Source: Eunapius fragilis
Taxonomy: Eukaryota; Porifera; Demospongiae; Spongillida; Spongillidae
Assembly: GCA_963681505.1 (NCBI GenBank)
Contig: OY811972.1
Coordinates: forward strand, 3,366,163 to 3,430,162
Length of the DNA: 64,000 nt
Direction of reading: 5' to 3'
A program made the position numbers and the translations under genes. The notes below the pieces were generated by a model, which saw only the letters and a list, made by a program, of their open reading frames with translations, was not told the DNA's origin and did not search any database. Of the stretch, positions 1-11,536 are shown piece after piece (the first letter of the stretch is position 1; every line of letters begins with the position of its first letter).

Positions 1-1103
1 TATCAACATGGTCAAGCACAAGTGGTGCGTGGCGCGTGCCACGCATTTGCGTGGCACTGGCAGAAACCCTGAAGTACCCTAACAGGACTCCCTTAAACCC
101 CAACTAACCAGCTCCCCGACCATTGTTGAAGAGTGTACTTGCTTGTTCCTCCTAACAATGACCACATATCCTTTCCCAAGAGACTTACGACTGCATTTGT
201 ATCAACCATTAAATGGAGAGAAGTGCCTTTTACATAAATCATAATGAAATAGGACAAGGCTGGGTTAACACCTGGACTAAAACAATTATGCGTTGACAAT
301 TGGACTTCGTTTTGTGAACCATCATGCACCTGTTCCATGGTGCTTAGGGTTTCTAGTTTCCCTGTTGCTTTCTGGCCTTAGAGGCGCATCCCCATGTATA
401 GTGGCTGGCTTGACCACACTTAAAGCATATGGGTACTTTAGCGCTCTCTCTGTTCGACCTTCTTCACCATGCGATGATAGCGGTAGCTTTTCCTTCCATT
501 TCTGCTGTCCCTTGCCGTCATTAACTCTCGCGAGTTTCTCTAATCTTGACACGATGGATTCAATGAGTGGACAGGTGCCCTGTTTGAAACTAGTCATGCA
601 CACGTCATGCTCCAACCTTTCTTCCACCCTCACCACATTTGCTTCACCCTGCGGCGAGCGTATGATTCCATCTCTAGTGTCGAAGCAACTGCCTCTTCCA
701 ACGTTGCTGGCCTTTGTTGCCTCACTGCGAAAGCAATTTTTGGGTCATCTACATGTATGTTACTCAAATACCTGTCAAGAGTTAGAAGTTCCTTTACATC
801 TTCCTCAAGCCTAGCAAATGCCTTGTCCGCGAGGCAGCACAGCTGGTCAGCAAAGTCGCCCCACTGCTCACCGCTGCGTCTCTGCCTGGATTGAAACTCT
901 GCTGCATACAGCTGCCTCTTGCTATCGGGTTTGAACCGTTTGTGGAGGGTCTCTTTCGCCGTAGCATAGTTTCTTTTGACATCTGCAGCTAATCGTCTCC
1001 ACGCGACCTGGTAAGATGGATCGGCAGCCACGTAAGTTTGGTGGCATTGTTCCAACCGTTCACCGTAGCAACCGCCTCGAAATGGTAGACCCAGTCCATC
1101 CAA
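1..1103 (-). pseudogene. Ty3/Gypsy gag-protease remnant, cut by window edge
   Basis: On the minus strand, 1103 down to about 630 encodes a Gag-like segment. It starts in one frame with MDWVYHFEAVATVNGW and shifts near 1025 into a frame containing RRLAADV, KRFKPDSKRQLYAAEFQS and ATLEMESY, typical of Gypsy gag. Positions 93-338 give a retropepsin-like stretch, FIMIYVKG followed by VDTNAVVSLL, where a working protease has DTGA; the Gly is replaced by Asn. At least one frameshift separates gag from protease, and the polymerase would lie left of the window. An inactive retrotransposon fragment. Confidence 0.75.
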
Positions 1104-1920
1104 TTAGTCTTGCCTGATTAAGGCTCCGGGGAAATGAGTGGTCGTGGATGTGCGGTCCCTGCTGTAGGAGTTGCCGTGGTTCATGCTTGCCTGGGCCGCG
1201 GTTCCCGCTGTGTTGGCGCTTGCCTGGTCTTCTACATGTACATCCGACATAGTAGTTGCCGACTATGCCAGTGTAGTGACTCTCCAGATTGGCAACGGAC
1301 ACTGTAATATGAACTGACTGCACATATGTACAGATGCACAATAGTAAAAAACCTCTGCGCAAACGCAGATCATTACACCATCATCCCCAACCCTCGATAC
1401 CATTTCCCATAAGATGCCTTCGTATTCTCATGAAATGTTTGACTTTTCTGCAACAGTTGAGATTTCTATGACTGGGTCCTAATTCTAGTGCTCACCACTG
1501 CATGAGCCATCATTGCTCCATGAGTAATTCCTGCCACAAGCCATGCAACTGGAGATACCAAATCAACCATGAGTCCTGCCTCACTTACTGCTGAAATGAT
1601 GAGATTTCTCTAAGAACAAGTTCGATGGAATTCTGCATTGGCATGTAGGTGCTTTAAAGGTGTGTAGGAGGCTCCATGGACATGATATTTGTTGAGTGTT
1701 AAGATAATGAAGCATTGCCTTTCCCCCGCTCACATATAAGAAAGACACGATGGATGTGTACATACATTTACAACGTACACTTCATTACACAATGCTGTTT
1801 TAGTGGAATGACAATTCGGCACTGCAAATCTGTCATTTTATTGGTTCTCCTTATCCTCCTTCAGCCCTTCATTACGTGTAACTCGTGATAGGGACATCGT
1901 AAGAAGACCAAATAAGCATC
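1104..1920. other. No gene seen; holds a dispersed repeat
   Basis: No convincing coding exon. The stretch around 1690-1860 has a diverged direct copy at about 26290-26420; both share GATGTGTAC, an ACTT(T/C)(A/G)TTACACA segment and a nearby CCATTTTATT-like block. It is a dispersed repeat of unknown class. Confidence 0.5.
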
Positions 1921-1924
1921 AAAT

Positions 1925-2495
1925 TGCAGCATTTTACTTCCTAATCAGGAACTACGATAGTAGTTCCTATATAGTAATTGACCCGGGTCGTGAATATCAT
2001 TAAAAAACGCGACCAGCGTATAACTCGCGTACCGAAAAACGGATAGTGTTGCTCTTTGTTGAACCAGAGGGCAAAGACGGTCATTTAAATGTTTTATTCC
2101 AGTCTTCAAACTGTTTGCTTTAAGAGAACAAAAAAGCTCGTGTTTTTCCTCGTCCCCAGGCCATTTCTTCTCCGTCGTCGTCGTTGTCTAATTTTTCTCG
2201 CGCGAGTACAACTCGGGATAGGAATGGTTTTAAAGAGCGCAAGTTATACCAATCGCTTTAGAATCTCCTGGAAGGACATCTTCAGGTATCAGATATATGA
2301 ATAAACCATAAAACTGATATACGTAATCATTACGTAATGTGTAGTGTAAAATAGAAGCGTTCCCATGGCGACATTTACGTATATTTAGAATTGTGCAAAC
2401 AAAAGAGGAGAGCTGAAACGAGTTTGAATTCTCCCGCGTTCCTTACAGTTATCCCAAACAAAAGCAGGCGTCTGCTCATGACAGTAATTGAAGCG

Positions 2496-2527
<32 letters not shown>

Positions 2528-2564
2528 TTGCTAGTATTAATAAAAATGATAATATAAAAAATAG
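1925..2564. repeat. Repeat with an inverted copy at 31360-31968
   Basis: Starts with TAATCAGGAACTAC and carries recognisable blocks (TTTATTCCAGTCTTC, CCTCGTCCCCAGGCC, GAATCTCCTGGAAGG, TACGTAATCATTACGTAATG). All of these return in reverse order and complement at 31360-31968. The outer flanks of the two copies do not match, so I read them as two insertions of one ~0.65-kb family, not the ends of one 30-kb element. Confidence 0.7.
2497..2524. repeat. Run of 28 G
   Basis: An uninterrupted G run directly visible in the sequence. It sits in the repeat whose inverted copy at about 31390 has only a short, broken C run, so the length has changed since the copies diverged, or is an assembly or sequencing artefact. 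Confidence 0.95.
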
Positions 2565-2833
2565 AGGAAACAAGTAAAGAAAACCATTCTCTAATGAGAA
2601 AGTTGGTGGGATATAGGAATTGGAGGCAATGCTGGTGCTAAAAGGAAGGGAACAAGGTTTGAGAAAAGGGTAATGTGTAAATGTAACAGAACCAAAAGAA
2701 GTGCTAAATATAGGATTTATGTCTCATTACCCTTTTCTCAAAACCTTGTTCCCTTCCTTTTAGCACCACCATTGCCTCCAATTCCTGTATCCCACCAACT
2801 TTCTCCTTAGAGAATGTTTTTCTTTACTTGTGT
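2565..2833. mobile_element. Hairpin MITE, copy 1
   Basis: Nearly the whole element folds on itself. The left arm (AACAAGTAAAGAAAA, then AAAGTTGGTGGGATATAGG, GGAAGGGAACAAGG, AAAAGGGTAATG) reappears as its complement on the right, ending TTTTCTTTACTTG. Arms are about 110 bp with a short AT-rich loop. Related copies are at 3428, 3788 and 31090. No coding capacity. Confidence 0.8.
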
Positions 2834-3427
2834 ATCTTATAAATAAGGTGTGCAAACATTAGTCGATGAAGATATTATACAGAAATGCTATGCGTGAGCA
2901 TAACTTTGTGATCCAAACGCAAGTTAGAATAACTTATTGACACTTCTGTGCACATAGGATTCGCAAAAGAATGCTGGACAATCGTTTCCAGATGGAAAAA
3001 TTGATCCCTTTCGTAAAGTAGAGCAGGTGCAAATTGAGTAACGGTTGCCTAGTTGCATCTTTCACACGCAATATATTCATTATGGTTGCCTAGCTATGCA
3101 CAATTTGACATCACATATAAACAATTGTTTGAAATGAGCGGCATTCAGAGGTGAGCAAGGCAAAGAACAAGGCCTGTTATCAAGAGAACTCTTAGTTATA
3201 GAAAGCCGAAAAAGAAAAGCGGCTAACCGCTAAATGAGCATGGCACGAAAAAGGTCCCCGGGCTTCACAGTGCACCCTGATACCTACAAGATAGACTCAG
3301 AATCCAAGTGTGCAACATTACAACAAAGACATGGAGTCCAAGCTACATGATAGTAAGCTTGAACAACGAAATATTCAGCACTCTAGTTTTGAATATTCAA
3401 TGCTCCTGGGGGGAGAAAATAATTAGG
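2834..3427. other. No gene seen
   Basis: AT-rich sequence between two hairpin MITEs. I find no supported exon, RNA gene or structured repeat. Confidence 0.5.
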
Positions 3428-3712
3428 GGAACAAGTAATTAAAAAACTTCTATCAAGAAAGTGATTTTTTGGATGTAGGATTGGCGGTGCAAAAAGGAAC
3501 GAAACAGGTACAGTGGGGTTTGATTGGATTGTACAATAAACTAAAGTCCTACATTAATTTGCAAAATGTAGGACTGTTAGTTTATTGTGTAATCCAATTA
3601 AACCCCATTGTAACAGTACTGAACCTTGTTTCCTTGCATTTTCAACCACCATTCCTACATCCCTTTCTCGATGAGAAGTTTTTTTTAATTTACTTGTTAC
3701 AATTATATAAAT
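3428..3712. mobile_element. Hairpin MITE, copy 2
   Basis: Inverted arms of about 130 bp: GAACAAGTAATTAAAA and GATGTAGGATTGG on the left, CCATTCCTACATCCC and AATTTACTTGTT on the right. The central palindrome reads AATCCAATTAAACCCC against GGGGTTTGATTGGATT. Same family as copies 1, 3 and 4; non-coding. Confidence 0.8.
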
Positions 3713-3787
3713 TGTAGTGAAATCCTATAGGGAAATTTCTTGCGAAACCTCTGATATCCAATTTACCATTACTTTTTTCGGTTGAAT

Positions 3788-4084
3788 TGAACAAGTAAAT
3801 AAAAAAAATTCTCTTTGAGAAATAGAGTGGGATGTAGGATTGGCATTGGTGGTGTAAAAAGCAAGGAAACAAGACCAATTATGGATTGGTACCAGAATAC
3901 AACAAGATGGTCCTACATTCATTTAGCCAAGAACCATGAATTTCAACTTGCTAAATGTAGGACCGTCTTGTTGTATTTTGGTACCAATCCATAATTGGTC
4001 TTGTTTCCTTGCTTTTTACACCACCAATGCCAATCCTACATCCCACTCTATTTCTCAAAGAGAAATTTTTTTATTTACTTGTTT
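3788..4084. mobile_element. Hairpin MITE, copy 3 (nearly perfect palindrome)
   Basis: The best preserved member. The arms (AACAAGTAAATAAAAAAAAT, GATGTAGGATTGGCATTGG, GCAAGGAAACAAGACCAATT) pair over about 130 bp with few mismatches, around a short loop near 3935. The good match suggests a recent insertion or arm homogenisation. Confidence 0.85.
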
Positions 4085-4275
4085 CTTTGCTTTTTTTTCC
4101 TATCATGCACAGGGATTCTGAGTAGATTAACACTTATGCATTTGCAAAACGTGTCGTCAGGGGGATGAGACTATAGTTCTCAATAAGTTAATAACGTGCG
4201 CGTGCGCATAAATATAGGTAGTTTCTCTGCGAACGAGACATGCGTTGTAATTAAAAAAAGTAGCATGAACATTGA

Positions 4276-4899
4276 TTAAACAATAACCCGCCTCGCCCGC
4301 CTCGCCTTCCCCGCCTCGCCTTCCCCGCCTCGCCTTCCCCGCCCCCTCCCGTAGGGGTGATAGCAACCTGCGGCGATTGGAGGTGGAGGAGGGACATCTG
4401 CGGCGATTGGAGGTGGAGGAGGGACACCTGCGGCGATTGGAGGTGAAGGGCGACCTGCGGCAAATGGAGGAGGAGGGACGCCTGCGGCAATTGGAGGTGG
4501 AGGAGCGACACCTGCGGCGATTGGAAGTGGAGGAACCCCTTCAACGATTGGAGGTGGAGGAGGGACCCCTGCAGCGATTGGAGGTGGAGGAGGGACAACT
4601 GCGGCGATTGGAGGTGGAGGAGGGACACCTGCGGCGATTGGAGGTGAAGGGCGACCTGCGGCGAATGGAGGAGGAGGGACGCCTGCGGCGATTGGAGGTG
4701 GAGGACCGACACCTGCGGCGATTGGAAGTGGAGGAACCCCTTCAACGATTGGAGGTGGAGGAGGGACCCCTGCGGCGATTGGAGGAGAGAGTAGAGCAGC
4801 AGCAGCGAGTTGCGATAATGGCTCCAGTTCAGGAGCCATGGGTTCATCTTCCTTGCCGCTGCTGTCGTACATATTCCCCATCAGATCCTGGAGGTCCAT
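4276..4899 (-). CDS. Proline-rich repeat exon (hypothetical)
   Basis: An uninterrupted 207-residue frame. The first 44 residues (starting [20 protein letters not shown]) are not repetitive. The rest is about 16 copies of a ten-residue unit like [10 protein letters not shown] with variants [10 protein letters not shown] and FAAGRPSPP, then a Gly/Arg-rich tail. The frame survives the whole array. Directly upstream on the minus strand is TTTTAATACAG, a plausible 3' splice site, so this may be an internal or first coding exon. Against it: any 30-bp minisatellite keeps a frame open by chance once it has no stop. Function unknown. Confidence 0.35.
   Translation of the reverse strand: MDLQDLMGNMYDSSGKEDEPMAPELEPLSQLAAAALLSPPIAAGVPPPPPIVEGVPPLPIAAGVGPPPPIAAGVPPPPFAAGRPSPPIAAGVPPPPPIAAVVPPPPPIAAGVPPPPPIVEGVPPLPIAAGVAPPPPIAAGVPPPPFAAGRPSPPIAAGVPPPPPIAADVPPPPPIAAGCYHPYGRGRGRRGGEGEAGKARRARRVIV
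4340..4800. repeat. 30-bp GC-rich minisatellite with a higher-order unit
   Basis: Basic unit about GCGATTGGAGGTGGAGGAGG plus GACACCTGCG. A larger block of about 200 bp, marked by GTGAAGGGCGACCTGCGGC and CCCCTTCAACGATTGG, occurs twice (from about 4441 and 4644), which indicates unequal exchange over several units at once. Confidence 0.85.
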
Positions 4900-4900
4900 A

Positions 4901-5419
4901 TCTGTATTAAAATGAAATTTCTTGCGAAACTTCTGATATCCAATTTACCATTAGTTTTTCCACTTGTTTGGAGTTGAATTGAATGATATGCATGCATTGA
5001 TACCCTACAACAATGCACAGCACAAAACTGGAGCACATGTCTAACCAATGAGGTGTGTCCTGTACATGTGACTGGCATGCTGCGCATCCTAGTTACATTT
5101 TATGTTCAGTGACTTAATTATAGTTAATTAACAGTTGGTTGGCTAGATGATGTACCTTGTATGTACAGTATATTGGTGGTGGTGGTGGGGTGGGGGGCCG
5201 GCATCAGCATCAACATCTAACAACAGAGAAAGAAATCCACCTCCTCTGTGTTTACTTTGATGTACTGCCAAAATTATTCTCTGTTACATGCATGATCTGG
5301 GGTGCACAGGGACAAGTGCTCAGATTTTTTGCACTGGAAATAACCCTTTGGCCTTCGCCACCATTGCTAATGACTACGTACATATACATGTACATTGCAC
5401 TGCACTCACTTTTATGCTG
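4901..5419. other. No gene seen
   Basis: Contains short TACATG-type motifs and a GGTGGTGG run at 5173. No exon or element boundary supported. Confidence 0.45.
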
Positions 5420-6091
5420 ATTGCAATCGAGAGGGGGGGGTGTGGGGGTGTGTGGCAAAGAAATCTGTATGGACCCCATCGTCCAATACTGTAGAGCCTG
5501 AAGAGAGGATTACGAATCTCCTTTTAAAATAATAATCTGACTTAATACGAGGGAATTAAAATCGAGGGTGTAGGGGGTACCACCCTACGCCCCTTACATT
5601 TTATCGCGTTTTCATATCTTTTTTGTTTCACTTCAGATTCACGTGGGAATCACACCGATCGATTCCTCGCAGTGAAAGTAACTCATTAACACCCAAGTAC
5701 AATCTTTAGAACCTCGCTAAAACCTAGAGTGATGTAGTTAACATTTTAACCCGGCCGTTCCAGAGAGTGTGGTAAGTTTAAATACCGGGTTAAAACATGC
5801 TCAATGTTTTAGTGAGTGTTTACAGGTTGTACTTGGGTCCTAACTAGCTACTTTCACTGTGAGGAATCGATCGGTGTGAATCCCATGTGAATCTGAAGCA
5901 AAAAAAAAAGATAATAAAATGGAAGGGGCGTAGGGTGGTACCCCCTACGCCTAACTTTTAAAAATCCCCCGTATCTTTTTTCTCTTACGTTAGATTTTTA
6001 TTTTAAAAGTAGAGTCGTAATTATCTCTTCAAGCTCTACAATACTGGACGATGCGGTCCATACAGATTTCTTTGCCCCCTCCTTGATTGCA
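5420..6091. mobile_element. Fold-back element, arms about 310 bp
   Basis: The left arm starts TTGCAATCGAGAGGGGG and contains GAAATCTGTATGGACC, GTAGGGGGTACCACC and AATCGATCGGTG-type blocks. The right arm carries the complements in reverse order and ends CCCCCTCCTTGATTGCA. The loop lies near 5745 (AACCCGGCCGTTCC). No open frame of note. Non-autonomous DNA element; superfamily unknown. Confidence 0.8.
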
Positions 6092-6379
6092 GTGATTAAT
6101 TAACAACATGTTCATCACAGTACTTTATACCTGTACTTACGTCATTTGTGGACAATAAAGTTATGCTGTGTTCCCCCCCATACGGTCATCTAAATCATTC
6201 TGCTGCCTGTGATTATGACTTCACACACAAAAGTGGTTTCCCCTTTTGATGAATGTGAACACTATTTTGAACTGTTACTCTGGACATGGTTTTATGGGCA
6301 TATTTATTGCTAGATACTGATGCAGCATATGTTTGCACTCTGTTTTTAGTACTGATACATATGTGCCCTCTATTTTCAG

Positions 6380-7099
6380 GATAGTGGTGTTTCAGAGTTC
6401 AAGCTTGCTGTAGAAGGTCACTACCAGCAATCTGCCAGTGCACCAACAGCTTCTGCGCAACATGAACCTTTGCCCAAAGATGGTGCAATTAATATTGACA
6501 CCATTGGAACTAATGCTGCAGCTGCAGTTGTAGAAATCGGTACAACTAAAGCTGCTTCCCCAGAAGGTCATGACCATCAATCTACCAGTGCACCTACAGC
6601 GTCTGCGCAACTTGAACCTTTCCCCGAAGATGGGGCAACCAATATTGACACCATTGGAACTAGTGCTGCAGCTGCAGTAGCCGAAACTGGTACAACTATA
6701 GCTGCTTCCCCTCAACATGCACTTGGTAGTGATGATGATGGAGCAAAAAATGAAGCAAGTAACCAGAAGGGTGGAACACAACACGGAGGCAGTGATGTTG
6801 ATCTGATGAGCGGAATACAGGCTGTAAATAATGGTGGTTTGAGAAATGGAGCACAAAATGAAGCATGTATTGCTAACCAGGAAGGTGGAATGCAAACATA
6901 CAGAATTGAGAGTGATCAAAGGAATGCAATACAGAATGCTACTGATTCAAAAAGTGAAATACAAAATGAAGTTGTGACTCACATTAGTAAAGCTGAACAT
7001 ATCTCTTCTCTTGAGCCTCAATCGAAGATTGACCAAGACACTGGTAAAAGTGAAAAGGTACATAGTGTTCTAGATGCCATTGGAGTATTGCAAGCTCAG
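6380..7099 (+). CDS. Exon 1 in window: low-complexity N-terminal region
   Basis: 3' splice site TATTTTCAG before 6380, donor CAG|GTAGAT at 7100; 240 codons, phase 0 at both ends. A 50-residue segment is duplicated (EGHYQQSASAPTASAQ and EGHDHQSTSAPTASAQ, each followed by NIDTIGT and an Ala stretch). The second half is rich in Asn/Gln/Gly (NEASNQKGG, NEACIANQEGG) and charged. Probably disordered. Reading through the donor reaches a stop after two residues, so the splice site is preferred. Confidence 0.65.
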
Positions 7100-10000
7100 G
7101 TAGATTAAGAGCATGGGTTGCATATGTTTCAATATGTAGTATAAACCTAGAGCCTTAGACTGAAGCCTTTTATTAACTTGTTGAGAACAATTTGCTGAAT
7201 CTTTCCGTTCAAGAATTGACCTATTTTATGGTGAAAAGGGGCTGCAGTATTACTTTTAGTGCTCTTGACCATTAATGAATGCAGGGTCATTTCAAGACTC
7301 AAATTGGACGCTACCCTTTAGATTTTTGTGTAAATGCTCATATTTGTTTGACCTTATATGGATGTTACTTTAACGCCAAAAAATATTTAATAACGTGACT
7401 GGGTAACGATATAAGACTGTAATGAATAATTATTTGTTTTCTACTTTGAAGAGTCATAACTCCCTATTCACAGAACGTGTATGGCTGTATTTGGCATCAT
7501 ATTGTCTTAGTGTACAACCAGACTAATATGTGTTTATGGAAGAGGCGAAAGGGTTAAAGAATAAATGTTTATACAGCACGGTTTTCAATATCTAGGTCCC
7601 TTGCAGAATGAAACTCCCAAATTTTTTTTCTGTAAACGGAAGCTGTTTATTGTCCTTACATTTTTACAAAAAAAGTTGGAATATCGGCTACCGCAGAAGG
7701 TTAAATGGCAAGACACCATTTTAAATTTCTGCATGGTTGATTTTAGCACAAATTAGAAGTGTTGTTTATACGTCTCAAGGGTATTACATAATACTACCCT
7801 CAGCTATCACAACAATCACAACAATTACAAATGGTGTTGGTAATAAAAAATGATTTTTAGTAAATCGAAATTGTGCATTTATTGAGAACTATGGGATTGA
7901 GACTAAGGTGAGCGTGCTTGTTTATACTGTCATAAGTGGTTAAAGCTCGATGTTTTTTTTTTTTCATTGGAAGTAAGAAACAGTGGCAATCAGCCTAACC
8001 AGCTGTCGTTAAATCACCGGCAGCCCTTGCTCAGGAACTTATACACTGTGGGGACTCCCTGGCGAACTTGAACCCTTAGACGACAGCATACCGGTGGTCC
8101 CTGAACTATTTCCTTTAGACGTCGATGTACTGGTGGTCCCATCAGTAGCCGGCATACAACCTAACCTGTTCAGTTGGTACGCCGGCTACTGGTGGTTCAG
8201 CTAGTCGTCGTCGTCTAAATGAAGCTCAGGGACCACCGATATGCCGTCGTCTAAGGGTTCAAGTTCGCCAGGGACCACATGCAAGCTCATTGAGCTGGTG
8301 CCTGTATAAGTTCCTGAACAGAGGCCACTGCTGATTCATGGCTGGTTGTTGCTTTTTACAAGAAACGTGGAGCTTTAACCACTTATGACAGCTACATGTA
8401 GTATAAATGAGCGCTTACTTAAGCCTCGATCCCATAGTTCCCAATGCGCAATTTCAATGTGCTAAAATTCATTATTTATTACCAACACCATTTGTGATAG
8501 CTGAGGGCAGTATTATTTCATACCCTTGAGACGTATCTAAACAACACTTCTAATTTGTGCTAAAATCAACCATGAAGAAATTAAAAATGGCGTCTTGCCA
8601 TTTAACCTTCTGTGGTTCCCAGAACTAGTAGATACTCAGACTTTTTTTGTGTAAAAATGTAATCTACAATGAACAGCTTCTGTTTAAAATTCGGAGTTTC
8701 ATTCTGAAACATTGAAAACTGTGCTTTCTGACCATTTATTCTTTAACCCTTTCGCTTCTTCCATAAAAACATATTATAGTCGGGTTGTATCACTAAGAGA
8801 GCATCAATGTGATGCCAATAAAAACCGTACATGTTCTTCAAAGCAGAAAACAATTAATTATTCATGGTTGTGTTTTATCGTAAACCGTTTGCATAATATT
8901 TCGTTAAAGTAACATCCATATTAGGTCAAATGAATATGAGCATTTACACAATAATCTAAAGGTAGTGTCCAATTTGAGCCTCACGGGATATGAATGATCC
9001 TGCACTCTTAGAACTGAACATGCAGTAGACGAGTTCAACAATGGAGATAGATAGGTTCATTTAATTATCAGTGGTATAGTTCAGTTATCGTATAAATCAA
9101 CACACAGTTATATTTATTACACATTACATTAATATTACACACTTGTAGGCAAAATTTGAGTAAGCAATTATAATACTTGTAGATGTGGTTTAAAACCAGG
9201 TGCGTACATGTACATGTACATGTATGTAGATGTATATTTAAAAAATACATGTGTTCAAGCATGGATTAATGACAGACTTGCGTTCTGATCTTTCGATCAT
9301 GTATTCTGTTCGGTGTGGTTTACCTAACATTGCCTTGTAATTCACGCTTTGTACTTCTGATCACAATAACTCCAGATCAGCTGTGGAGCATGTTGTTCAA
9401 AACTATGTATTTGCAGCAATGTTGCGTCACATCATTGCGTGCACTCCCTGCTATGCAATTTGGACATATGACCAACTCATGTTTAAATAAGAAGCAACAT
9501 ACATGTATGTCTGACCCATGTCTAAATCTACCTGAGAGTACATACATGTAATTGCGTTTATTCATTATATTATGCATAACTGGAGAAGTGATTGTGATAT
9601 AAACAGTTATTTACTTTATAATAATTAACAAATTGATAATCAATTAGACAAAACAAATGACATCTAAATTATTTTATTTGAAAGGTCCTTTTACATTTCA
9701 GTCAGTTCGATTCAAGATTAAGTGACCAGATGTCTGTATTCAAGTAACATGTCAAATTGTAATCTGATAATTCCACTGCAGAGTTACAGTGTACTTGCAG
9801 GGGGTTACCATAAATGACATTCATTTATGTGGTACACCTATCATAGCATGGTTTTGCAGCTATCATAACATGTTGTTACAACAGGGTCATCCATTATAAG
9901 TGGAGTAAGTGCGTGCTTCGCATCCGCTTATTATGTTAATAACTTGAATGGTTTACGAAATATGCTCCCTGAATAATTAATTTTTCCAGAAAATTTGCAA

Positions 10001-11494
10001 CTTTGCAGGCTTATAACCTTTCCATTTTTTGCCTGGTAGTGCCCTCTTTAGCATCAAATTGAAGCTCAATTTGCGTAGTGTTTATATATTTGACTTTAGT
10101 AGGTGATGAAAGGGTTAATTAAAATTTAGCATCGTAGCGCAGATTTCTAAATTGAGATCGTTTCCAGATCGATAAACAGAATATTTTTTTTCAGGATTGA
10201 AGGACCATCAATATTGTTGTTTTTATGAAATAAATTTTTTGTTTATAGACAAGCTCTAGGGACCGCATTGAGTTTTACGAGTGCCTCCCATGTTAAATGT
10301 TATACTGTATATTTTAGCACTAATCTAAAGTAAGTGTTTGTTTATACGCCACAAGTGTGTTACATAAGTATCGCGAACCGCAGCTAAGAACACTGCCACC
10401 AATTTGCGCTCAGCTAATTAAAAATGAGTTTTTTTTTTAAGGAGTGCATCATTTAGAAGAATGGGCAGGTACGCTAGTCTATAATGCATGAATGTAGAAG
10501 TATAAATTGCTTCATTCTTGTTGCAAGTAAAAAGCAACCAGCCACAGCCGAGAACTCTCTACTTCCTGTAGGCGACCCAGCAGCGATCACATCTGTGACA
10601 GTCGCTATACGAGAACGGGTAGCGATCGAACCGTCCCCTTCCGATAACCCTGAAGGGAGTATGCATGCTGTTGATACCTCCCGTACACAGCACGTCCAGT
10701 GCGTGGGAGCTCAAGGACAATGAAATCAGAGCCACCATCCCCACCGCTATCCCCACCAATTGCAAGCACCAGTAACAGACCTGTTACCCGTACTTACAAT
10801 TGGTGGGGATGGCAGTGGGGCCTGTTACTGGTGCTTGCAATTGGTGGGGATAGCAGTGGGGATGGTGGCTCTGATTTCATTGTCCTTGAGCTCCCACGCA
10901 CTGGACGTGCTGTGTGCGGGAGGTATCATACGCCCTTAAGGGTTATCGGAAGGGGACAGTTTGATCGCTACCAGTTCTCGTATAGCGACTGTCACAGATG
11001 TGATCGCCTTCTAGAAGAAGAGAGTTCTCAGCCGTGGCTGGTTGCTTTTTACTTGCAACATGAACGAAGCAAATTATAATTCTACATTCATGCATTATAG
11101 ACTAGCTTACCTGCTCATTCTTCTAAATGATGCACTTAAAAAAAAAACTCATTTTTAATTAGCTGAACGCAAATTGGTGGCCAGTGTTCTTAGCTACGGT
11201 TCGCGATACTTATGTAACACACTGACGTATAAACAAATACTTACTTTAGATTATTGCTAAAATATACAGTGTAACGTTTAAGATGGCGGACACTTGCAAA
11301 ACTCGATGCGGTCCCTAGAGCTTGTCTATAAACAAATTTTTATCTCATAAAAACAACAATATTGATGGTCCCTTCAATCCTGAAAAAAAAATTATCGATC
11401 TGGAAACCATCTCAATTTAGAAAACTGCGCTACGATGATATATTTTATTTAACCCTTTCATCACCTACTAATGTTAAATATATATATATATATT

Positions 11495-11536
<42 letters not shown>

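Noticed and set aside
293-814. Plus-strand frame of 173 residues
   Set aside because: Shadow of the Gypsy gag-protease remnant on the minus strand.
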